Positions 44,436 through 51,884 of a stretch of DNA of 64,000 bases are shown here, one piece after another; positions within the stretch are counted from its first letter, which is position 1; every line of letters begins with the position of its first letter. Source of the DNA: CAXXIC01 sp049315325 (lineage in GTDB: Bacteria > Bacteroidota > Bacteroidia > Bacteroidales > UBA7332); the NCBI GenBank assembly GCA_049315325.1, contig JBMOKJ010000006.1:62001-126000 (forward strand), read 5' to 3'. The notes under the pieces are model-generated. The model ran no database searches. It was not told the origin of the DNA and saw only the letters and a list, made by a program, of their open reading frames with translations. The translations under genes and the position numbers were made by a program.

Positions 44436-44948
44436 TTAATTGTTTAGTACGATTTGTTTGCTTTGAAGCAGACGCTCTGCATTCAGTAAAATCAAGCCTT
44501 CGGGTGTTACCCCAGATATGTATTCTATGCCAGCGTTGTCGACATTGATAGGTGGTGCACTTAACTGAGATGAGTCGATGGTGCTATTCCCTAGAATAGA
44601 ATCGGCTACAACGCCAAATTCCATTGAGTCATTTTTCAGAATCATCACTTTGTTGAGCTCGGTGAGTCCTCGTTCCTTCAGATTGAAAAGTGATTTCAGA
44701 TTGACGACCGATACAATTCTTCCGCGCAGATTGATAATTCCCATCACGAAGGCAGGTGTTCCAGGAATTGTGGTAATCTCCTTCAAAAATAGAACTTCCG
44801 ATACATAAGATTCGGGAAAAGCATATCGCTCGGGAGCCAAAAGGAACTCTACCACAGGAATGTGTTCTTGCAAATCTTCTTTGGGATCGCTTTTACGAAC
44901 GGCTATTTTGCGTGCTCTCTCTTTGAGAATCTCTTTTTCGTTATTCAT
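44436..44948 (-). CDS. cheW: CheW-like coupling protein
   Basis: 170 residues. After a basic N-terminal leader (ILKERARKIAVRKSDPKE) comes a complete CheW domain (about 30-165, FLLAPERYAFPESYVSEV, GIINLRGRIVSVVNLKSLF, FGVVADSI). It links the MCP to CheA. Lies between cheR and the MCP gene; the 116-base gap before the MCP gene could hold an extra promoter, but no clear box was found. Confidence 0.9.
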   Translation of the reverse strand: MNNEKEILKERARKIAVRKSDPKEDLQEHIPVVEFLLAPERYAFPESYVSEVLFLKEITTIPGTPAFVMGIINLRGRIVSVVNLKSLFNLKERGLTELNKVMILKNDSMEFGVVADSILGNSTIDSSQLSAPPINVDNAGIEYISGVTPEGLILLNAERLLQSKQIVLNN

Positions 44949-44972
44949 ATTGGATTATCGACTTTTGATCAA

Positions 44973-46445
44973 TTATATGGTGTACAATATGCTTTCGGCC
45001 AACGATTTTATGCGCCCTGCGGTCATACCGTCAGAATCAGGCACAATTTCATCGGTTGAATAGTTGTTGAGCAGTCGAATCACTTGTTCGTAATATTTGG
45101 CTGCAACCGTGTGATTCTCTTTCTTTAAATTCAACTCGCCCAGCATCAGATGGGATAACACGTGCTGATGATTGAGATAAACAGCTTTTTTGAGCAGACC
45201 CTCCGATTCTGTTAACTCGTTGTGTTCCTTCAAAAACGTGGCATAAATATAATACATTTCGGCTGTTGCCGAGTAGGAAGTGATTATTTTTTGAATGATT
45301 TTATCTCCTTCTTTCAATTTTCCGATGTTTGCAAGCGATTTTACGAGCAGCGTAAAGTTTTCGATGTTTAATCGCCCAGTTTCGATTTGTGCAATGCAAG
45401 TGCTTATACACTCGTCGTATTCGCCTTTTTGAAACAGCAAATCAGGATGAACTACTGGTTCTTGTTTCTTTATTTCTGTTTTTTGTTCAGATTTAAAAGG
45501 CTTTGCAACTTCTTTCTTTTTGAGTTGTAAAGTGGGTGCTATTCTTGGCTTAGTTGGTTTGATGTTCGGAGCGATGGTAGTTGAACGAAGCGACACTTGT
45601 TTCGAAATATCCGATTTTTGATAGAAAATGCCGCTGTTGTAAGTGATTCGTCCAAAATTGCCAAAATATTCGTCGTTTAGCTCAACCTGACTGGTTATGA
45701 ACCACCCATTTTCTATAATTGATTGACGAAAACGGGCGCTTACTTCGTGAGTCACCTTCGGAGTGAAATACATCATCACGTTTCTGCAAAAAATCACATC
45801 CATGTTTTCGGTGTTTGTCAGGCTCGATGGATAGGCGTTTTTCGAAAGGTTGAGGTAAGAGAATGTGACCATCTTCTTGATTTCGGGCGAGATAAGCCAG
45901 TTTTTCCCCGATGGCGTAAAGTACCGTTCTTTGATGGCGGATTCCGTCTCTCTGAACGACCAGTCGGTGTATTCTCCCAACAACGCTTTTTGAATGGCAG
46001 TTGGGCTGATGTCGGTAGCTAGAATTGTCACGTTCCAATCCGATAATTGAGGAAAAAAGTGTTTTAATATGATGGCGAGGGTGTATGGCTCTTCTCCAGA
46101 ACTGCAGCCAGCACACCAAATGCGGATAGATTTACCACTTGCTCTTCGCTCTTCAATCAGTTGAGGAATAATCCGTTCCTGAAAGAGTTCTAAGGCGGGC
46201 TTTTCTCTAAAAAAATAGGTCTCGTTGATGGTTAAGTGTGCCGAAAGTACGTTCAACTCTTGGTGGTTGAAGACTGATTTTTGCATCCATTCGTGTATAC
46301 TCGAAATATGATCGTCTTGTCCCAACTCTTTGGCAGCGGCTTTCATACGTCGCTCCAAATCAATGAATTGGTTTGACTGAAAGTGCAACCCGAGCAGTTG
46401 AATTATTTTTTCACTAATTTCGAATAGTAGGTCTTCACGAATCAT
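44973..46445 (-). CDS. cheR: Chemoreceptor methyltransferase CheR with TPR tail
   Basis: 490 residues. The N-terminal CheR helical domain and the SAM-dependent methyltransferase domain (to about 275) show INETYFFR (73-80), the SAM loop CAGCSSGEEPYT (111-122), TDISPTAI and FCRNVMMYF (219-227). A Lys/Pro-rich linker (280-330) leads to TPR-like helices (about 335-490). It methylates MCP glutamates from S-adenosylmethionine. The TPR tail is typical of CheR forms that bind partners other than the usual pentapeptide. The start overlaps the upstream cheW stop by 4 bases. Confidence 0.93.
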   Translation of the reverse strand: MIREDLLFEISEKIIQLLGLHFQSNQFIDLERRMKAAAKELGQDDHISSIHEWMQKSVFNHQELNVLSAHLTINETYFFREKPALELFQERIIPQLIEERRASGKSIRIWCAGCSSGEEPYTLAIILKHFFPQLSDWNVTILATDISPTAIQKALLGEYTDWSFRETESAIKERYFTPSGKNWLISPEIKKMVTFSYLNLSKNAYPSSLTNTENMDVIFCRNVMMYFTPKVTHEVSARFRQSIIENGWFITSQVELNDEYFGNFGRITYNSGIFYQKSDISKQVSLRSTTIAPNIKPTKPRIAPTLQLKKKEVAKPFKSEQKTEIKKQEPVVHPDLLFQKGEYDECISTCIAQIETGRLNIENFTLLVKSLANIGKLKEGDKIIQKIITSYSATAEMYYIYATFLKEHNELTESEGLLKKAVYLNHQHVLSHLMLGELNLKKENHTVAAKYYEQVIRLLNNYSTDEIVPDSDGMTAGRIKSLAESILYTI

Positions 46446-46912
46446 ACGCTCTCTTTAACAGTAGAATGAGCATCAATCAATTTTTGAATTGCGATATCTT
46501 CTTCGTTGGTCAAAATGTTTTCGAGGTCGTAAATCAACACAATACCTGTTTCGTCACGCACCGTTTCTATAAACTGAAGTCCGCTGTAAATCGTTTTTGT
46601 ATTGCTAATATCCTCTTTTTTAGGCGTAAACACATCTTCCACAAGGTCGACTATCAGTGCCAGTTTTCGTTTCGAGGTGTTGGCGATGATTATTCGGTCG
46701 TTGAGCTGTATTTCTTGCAATGGAAATGAAAATCGCGACCTTAAACCAATAGCCGCTATCACTTCGCCGTAATAATCTATCACGCCATCGATAAAGGCAG
46801 GAGAGTTGTTGACGGGCGTAATCTCTTGTGCCCGAATCACTCTTTCTACAGACGATAATGGCAGTGCAAAGCGTTGCTCTGCGATGTTGAAAACAAGTAA
46901 TTCTTCAACCAT
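46442..46912 (-). CDS. cheW: CheW-like protein, first gene of the operon
   Basis: 156 residues, a complete CheW fold: VFNIAEQRFALPLSSVERV, GVIDYYGEVIAAIGLRSRF, LALIVDLVEDV. It is the second CheW of the cluster and heads the operon, overlapping cheR by 4 bases. Two CheW proteins for one MCP suggest different coupling contacts. Confidence 0.9.
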   Translation of the reverse strand: MVEELLVFNIAEQRFALPLSSVERVIRAQEITPVNNSPAFIDGVIDYYGEVIAAIGLRSRFSFPLQEIQLNDRIIIANTSKRKLALIVDLVEDVFTPKKEDISNTKTIYSGLQFIETVRDETGIVLIYDLENILTNEEDIAIQKLIDAHSTVKESV

Positions 46913-46938
46913 AACACTAAATTTGGTGAAACGAAAAA

Positions 46939-46946
46939 CAAATATA
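46939..46946 (-). promoter_or_regulatory. -7 box of the chemosensory operon
   Basis: The minus strand reads TATATTTG, 26 bases upstream of the first ATG (46912). No good -33 TTG at the standard distance. Confidence 0.5.
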
Positions 46947-46997
46947 ATCTAAAATTCTATCTGTAAATGGTTTACATACAGAAAATGGCATTTTCAA

Positions 46998-47576
46998 CTA
47001 CTTCTTTAATGCTTTTTCGAGCTGTTTGTCGGGGATAATCCAAATGATGGAGACCGTGATAAAAAGCGCACCCGAAATCAGCGGATGGATGTATGCTAAT
47101 GGAATGGATAAGAAGTAACCAATAGTAGAGGCAATCCCCTTTTTATTTAGGTGAACGAATGCTTCTTTGAGTTCTTCGTTGTCGTGAGCATTCTTTTCCA
47201 CTGACTTCATCAAAATGTAGAACGACAGCCCACTAATGAGCATGCTTGTTCCATACAATGCTACGGTGTCGGGTGCAAAATGGTTTTCGCCCATCCACCC
47301 AGTTACAAAAGGAACAAGGGACAGCCAAAATAGTAGATTGATATTGCCCCAAATAATTCCCGACGAAATCTGTCTCACAGAATGGAGCAGGTGATGATGA
47401 TTTCCCCAATAGATACCGATATAAACGAAACTGAGAATATAACTCAGAAAGGTTGGAATTAGATCCATGAGATCTTTCCATTCGCCACCGTGCGGCACTT
47501 TGATCTCCAATACCATAATGGTGATAATGATAGCCAATACGCCATCGCTAAAGGCTTCGAGTCGTGTTTTGTTCAT
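46998..47576 (-). CDS. TMEM175-family putative K+ channel
   Basis: 192 residues with about six membrane segments. The N-terminus RLEAFSDGVLAIIITIMVLEI has the FSDGxxA signature that lines the pore in TMEM175 channels. The bacterial six-helix members form tetrameric, weakly K+-selective leak channels. It lies 85 bases downstream of nothing on its own strand and upstream of the Che operon promoter, so it is probably a separate unit. Confidence 0.88.
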   Translation of the reverse strand: MNKTRLEAFSDGVLAIIITIMVLEIKVPHGGEWKDLMDLIPTFLSYILSFVYIGIYWGNHHHLLHSVRQISSGIIWGNINLLFWLSLVPFVTGWMGENHFAPDTVALYGTSMLISGLSFYILMKSVEKNAHDNEELKEAFVHLNKKGIASTIGYFLSIPLAYIHPLISGALFITVSIIWIIPDKQLEKALKK

Positions 47577-47726
47577 AGGTTCTTCTGATGAAATTTATAT
47601 GTAAAACGCAAATATACTGTTTTTGTGGAATTACTTAGGTAGCGAATAATAATCTTTTTTGAACAACTACCACTACCAAACCACTGTTTTAGTGAACAAT
47701 AACATTCGTATTTCCCAAAAATAATT

Positions 47727-47734
47727 TACATTTG
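47727..47734 (+). promoter_or_regulatory. -7 box of ahcY
   Basis: TACATTTG, 24 bases before the ATG at 47759. The -33 region reads TTC instead of TTG. Confidence 0.55.
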
Positions 47735-47758
47735 CAGTCCAATTTAAAAACAAGAACT

Positions 47759-49177
47759 ATGTCAGAAAAACTATTCACAGAATTACCTTATAAAGTGGCA
47801 GATATGAGTCTCGCCGATTTCGGTAGAAAAGAGATCGAATTAGCTGAGATTGAGATGCCTGGCCTGATGGCTTTGCGCGAAAAATATGGCAAACAACAAC
47901 CGCTGAAAGGCGCTCGCATCATGGGTTCACTCCACATGACTATTCAGACAGCTGTGCTGATCGAAACACTCGTTGCACTGGGTGCAGATGTTCGTTGGGT
48001 GAGCTGTAATATCTACTCTACACAAGACCACGCAGCCGCAGCGATTGCTGCAGCAGGTGTGCCCGTGTTTGCATGGAAAGGCGAAACCCTCGAAGAGTAC
48101 TGGTGGTGTACATTGCAAGCGCTTCGTTTCCCTGGCGGAAAAGGACCAACACTTATTGTGGACGACGGTGGTGATGCTACGATGATGATTCACATCGGTG
48201 TGGATGCCGAAAAAGATGCGTCGGTATTAGACCGCAAAGCAGATACAGAAGACGAAATCGAACTGCTTAAAATCTTGAAAAACGTTTTAGCTGAAGATAA
48301 ATCCATCTGGACAAACATGTTGCCTGAGCTTCGTGGTGTGTCTGAAGAGACCACAACTGGTGTTCACCGTCTGTATCAAATGATGCAAGAGGGCAAATTG
48401 TTGTTCCCAGCATTTAACGTGAACGATTCGGTGACCAAATCGAAATTCGATAACCTCTACGGATGTCGCGAGTCGTTGGCAGACGGCATCAAACGCGCTA
48501 CCGACATCATGTTGGCCGGTAAAGTGGTTGTGGTTTGTGGATATGGCGATGTGGGTAAAGGTTGTGCAAACTCTATGCGTTCGTATGGCTCTCGCGTGAT
48601 TGTGACCGAAATCGACCCAATCTGTGCATTGCAAGCTGCGATGGAAGGATTCCGAGTTACGACTGTGGAAGAGGCATTGGCCGAAGGCGATATCTATGTG
48701 ACCACAACCGGTAACTGCGACATCATCACCATCGACCACATGGCTGCAATGAAAAACAACGCGATTGTTTGCAACATTGGTCACTTCGACAACGAAATAC
48801 AAGTTGAGAAACTAAAAACATACCCGGGCATCAAAGCGCGTAACATCAAACCACAAGTTGACCAGTACTTCTTCCCAGAAGGTCACTCCATTATCTTGTT
48901 GGCAGATGGTCGCCTCGTGAATTTGGGTTGTGCTACAGGTCACCCATCGTTTGTGATGAGTAACTCGTTCACCAACCAAACTTTGGCGCAAATCGAATTG
49001 AACTTGAACGATTACGAAGTAGGGGTATATGTGTTGCCAAAACGTCTCGACGAAGAGGTGGCTCGCCTTCACTTAGAGAAAATCGGTGTGAAACTTACTC
49101 AACTGACTGACAAACAAGCTGCGTATTTGGGAATTGACGCTCAAGGACCTTACAAAGCTGAGCATTATAGATATTAA
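47759..49177 (+). CDS. ahcY: S-adenosylhomocysteine hydrolase
   Basis: 472 residues from the ATG at 47759 (a TTG nine codons earlier lies inside the promoter box). It splits S-adenosylhomocysteine into adenosine and homocysteine using bound NAD+, removing the product of methyltransferases such as CheR. The SNIYSTQDHAAAAI-like segment (residues 81-95), the NAD-binding GYGDVGKGCANSM and the C-terminal YKAEHYRY lock are all present. The length is that of the bacterial form with the insert (about 470). Single gene. Confidence 0.96.
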   Translation: MSEKLFTELPYKVADMSLADFGRKEIELAEIEMPGLMALREKYGKQQPLKGARIMGSLHMTIQTAVLIETLVALGADVRWVSCNIYSTQDHAAAAIAAAGVPVFAWKGETLEEYWWCTLQALRFPGGKGPTLIVDDGGDATMMIHIGVDAEKDASVLDRKADTEDEIELLKILKNVLAEDKSIWTNMLPELRGVSEETTTGVHRLYQMMQEGKLLFPAFNVNDSVTKSKFDNLYGCRESLADGIKRATDIMLAGKVVVVCGYGDVGKGCANSMRSYGSRVIVTEIDPICALQAAMEGFRVTTVEEALAEGDIYVTTTGNCDIITIDHMAAMKNNAIVCNIGHFDNEIQVEKLKTYPGIKARNIKPQVDQYFFPEGHSIILLADGRLVNLGCATGHPSFVMSNSFTNQTLAQIELNLNDYEVGVYVLPKRLDEEVARLHLEKIGVKLTQLTDKQAAYLGIDAQGPYKAEHYRY

Positions 49178-49276
49178 AGCCTCCCCAACCCCTCCAAAAG
49201 AGGGGCTTAAGTGGTTTTCAAAATGACTAACCGTAGCCGTCTTTAAGTCCCCCTTTGGGGGATTTAGGGGGCTTTT
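49176..49276. repeat. Dispersed palindromic intergenic element
   Basis: Between ahcY and the next gene two C-rich/G-rich arms face each other: AAAGCCTCCCCAACCCCTCC near 49176 and GGGGGATTTAGGGGGC ending near 49272. Each has its own small hairpin (CCCCTC/GAGGGG and TCCCCC/GGGGGA). The arms are roughly complementary over 15-19 bases. Sequences of this kind (CCCCTAAATCCCC style) are scattered in intergenic regions of many Bacteroidetes. It may also work as a terminator. Confidence 0.65.
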
Positions 49277-49288
49277 ACTTTTAACGTA

Positions 49289-51721
49289 ATGATGAAAATA
49301 GATTTCAAAAAACTGCTGCCTTATGTTTGGGCAATTCTCGTTTTTCTGGTAATTTCGGTAGGCTATTTCACACCCGATGTGCTCGAAGGTAAAGTGTTGT
49401 CGCAAGGCGATATTCGTCAGGGTTTGGCAAATGGTCAGGAAATTGGTCATTATGTGGTAAAGAATGGTGAGATTCCGCGTTGGTCGGGTGCGCTATTCTC
49501 GGGAATGCCGACGTATCAAATCACACCGAGTTACGGCTCTGCCGATGTGATTAAACAAATCACCTCTTTTTTGATGCTCCATTTGCCTTCACCAGCAGAT
49601 TTGGTATTCTTGATGCTGATTGGATTCTTTATCCTGCTCAAAGCATTGCGAATGCGCACCGATTTAGCCGTTTTAGGTGCTATTGCGTGGGCGTTTTCGT
49701 CTTATTTCTTTGTGCTGATTGAAGCCGGTCATATCTGGAAATTTGTGACTTTGGCCTATGTTCCGCCTACCATTGGGGGTATCATTTTGGCATACAGAGG
49801 ACGTTATTGGTTGGGTGGAATAGTGACGGCAATTTTCGTGACGTTGCAGATTCTGTCGAATCACGTGCAGATGTCGTACTACTTCTTGTTTGTGATTGCA
49901 GCGTTGGTGGTTTCGTTCTTTGTAGAAGCTCTTCGCACGAAGCAATTGCTTCGTTTCGTGAAAGCAAGTGTGGTGATTATCATCGCTGGAATTATCGGTG
50001 TTTCTGCCAATATATCGAGCCTTTATCATACCTACGAATACAGCAAAAATACCATTCGTGGCAAATCTGAACTGACCTCGAAAGTGGCTGGTAACCAGAC
50101 TGCATCGGGCCTTGAGAGAGACTACATCACGCAGTGGAGTTATGGTATTTCCGAAACATGGACGTTGCTGATACCAAATGCGAAAGGTGGAGCAACAGGC
50201 GCATTGGGTCAAAACCCAACGGCTCGCGAAAAACTCGACCCTCAATATGCCGAAATGCTTTCGCAACAGAATGCCTATTGGGGTGATCAACCGTTTACTT
50301 CGGGTCCGGTCTATGTCGGAGCATTTATTCTAGCACTATTTATCTTCGCGCTCTTCGTGGTCGAAGGTTATTTGTCGTGGCCGCTCTTTATTGTAACGGC
50401 ATTGAGCATTTTCTTGTCGTGGGGAAAAAACTGGATGGGATTCACCAACCTGTTTCTCGACTATTTGCCAATGTACAATAAGTTTCGAGCAGTTTCTTCG
50501 ATTCTTGTGGTGGCTGAATTTACCATTCCGTTGCTTGCTTTGTTGGGATTGAAAAAGATTATAGAAAAACCAACGCTAGTTTTAGAAAATAAAAAAGCAT
50601 CCATAGCTGCATTGTCGCTCACAGCAGGAATATCGCTCGTGTTTGCGCTCATGCCAACCCTGTTTTTCGACTTCTTGAGCCAAATGGAGATGGATAATTT
50701 TATTCCACAGGCGAAAACCAATCCGCAACTGATGCCAGTACTCGACAACCTCCAAGTTGCACGAGAAGCGGTGTTCACAGCCGATGCATGGCGCAGTTTC
50801 TTTGTGGTGTTGTTTGGTGCATTGGTGGTGTGGCTGTTTGCGAAAAGCAAAATCAAAGCCGGCTGGGCGGTAGCACTCATTGCAGTGATTTGCTTAATCG
50901 ATATGGGCGGTGTGAACAAACGCTACCTGAACAGCGACAAATTTATGTCGAAACGCGAGGTGGCAAATCCGTTTACAAAGTCACTAGCCGATGAGCAAAT
51001 TCTGCAAGATACTGATCCAAATTACCGCGTGTTTAATACCACAGTCGATCCGTTTAACGATGCGACAACGTCGTATTACCACAAATCGGTAGGTGGTTAT
51101 CACGCTGCCAAATTGCGTCGCTACCAGGATGTGATTGATTACTATTTGAGTAAATCGAATATTCCGGTGCTCAATATGCTCAATACGAAATATGTGATTG
51201 TAGGCAATCAACAAGGACAAGTGATGGCGCAACGCAATCCTGGAGCAATGGGAAACGCGTGGTACATCAGTAAACTGAATTGGGTGACTACAGCTGACGA
51301 CGAACTTGCGGCATTAGGCAAAATCGATTTGCGAAAAGAGGCTGTTGCCGACAAACGCTTCGAAGGCGTACTTCCTGCTACAGTTGCACCACAAGACTCT
51401 ACTGCGAAGGTGACCTTAACCTCCTACGACCCGACCGAATTGAAATACAAATCGCATGCGGCTCAAGCTGGTGTAGTTGTTTTTAGCGAAATCTATTACC
51501 CCGAAGGTTGGGTGGCAACCATCGATGGCAAAGAGGCACCGATTGGTCGAGTGAACTACATCTTGCGTGCGCTACAAGTGCCAGCTGGCAATCACGAAAT
51601 TGTACTAACATTCAAACCGACCTCAATTAAGCAAACCGAAGCAATAGCTTATTCTGCATTGGTAATATTATTATTAGCAATTATTGGTTACTTTGTGTTT
51701 GGACTGAAAAAGAAGGATTAA
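49289..51721 (+). CDS. YfhO-like multi-spanning membrane protein
   Basis: 810 residues. Many membrane segments (about 12-13) lie mostly in residues 10-480, then a long extracytoplasmic domain, and a last membrane segment at about 780-800. The GYFTPDVLEGKVLSQGDIRQG start, SGMPTYQI and the C-terminal YYPEGWVATIDGKEAPIGRVN segment are typical of the bacterial YfhO family. In Firmicutes members glycosylate lipoteichoic acid, and in Bacteroidetes they are presumed lipid-linked sugar transferases of unknown acceptor. The first ATG of an ATG-ATG pair was used as the start. Confidence 0.87.
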   Translation: MMKIDFKKLLPYVWAILVFLVISVGYFTPDVLEGKVLSQGDIRQGLANGQEIGHYVVKNGEIPRWSGALFSGMPTYQITPSYGSADVIKQITSFLMLHLPSPADLVFLMLIGFFILLKALRMRTDLAVLGAIAWAFSSYFFVLIEAGHIWKFVTLAYVPPTIGGIILAYRGRYWLGGIVTAIFVTLQILSNHVQMSYYFLFVIAALVVSFFVEALRTKQLLRFVKASVVIIIAGIIGVSANISSLYHTYEYSKNTIRGKSELTSKVAGNQTASGLERDYITQWSYGISETWTLLIPNAKGGATGALGQNPTAREKLDPQYAEMLSQQNAYWGDQPFTSGPVYVGAFILALFIFALFVVEGYLSWPLFIVTALSIFLSWGKNWMGFTNLFLDYLPMYNKFRAVSSILVVAEFTIPLLALLGLKKIIEKPTLVLENKKASIAALSLTAGISLVFALMPTLFFDFLSQMEMDNFIPQAKTNPQLMPVLDNLQVAREAVFTADAWRSFFVVLFGALVVWLFAKSKIKAGWAVALIAVICLIDMGGVNKRYLNSDKFMSKREVANPFTKSLADEQILQDTDPNYRVFNTTVDPFNDATTSYYHKSVGGYHAAKLRRYQDVIDYYLSKSNIPVLNMLNTKYVIVGNQQGQVMAQRNPGAMGNAWYISKLNWVTTADDELAALGKIDLRKEAVADKRFEGVLPATVAPQDSTAKVTLTSYDPTELKYKSHAAQAGVVVFSEIYYPEGWVATIDGKEAPIGRVNYILRALQVPAGNHEIVLTFKPTSIKQTEAIAYSALVILLLAIIGYFVFGLKKKD

Positions 51722-51745
51722 AATTCTTTTCCGCTATAATTTTAG

Positions 51746-51786
51746 AGCCTTATGCTTCATTTATTGAAGTGTAAGGCTTTTTTTTA
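51746..51786 (+). terminator. Terminator of the YfhO-like gene
   Basis: AGCCTTATGCTTCA pairs with TGAAGTGTAAGGCT around TTTAT, then TTTTTTTT: a textbook terminator. Confidence 0.92.
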
Positions 51787-51817
51787 TTCTAGTATGGTGA
51801 TAAATCCTTCAATTTAT

Positions 51818-51825
51818 TACATTTG
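51818..51825 (+). promoter_or_regulatory. -7 box of the PUL regulator gene
   Basis: TACATTTG, 59 bases before the ATG at 51885. No standard -33 TTG. Confidence 0.5.
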
Positions 51826-51884
51826 TATTTAAGTTGTTGCGTTTTTGTAGCAACACAAGTTTCCTTCTCCCAAATCGCGTGCCC

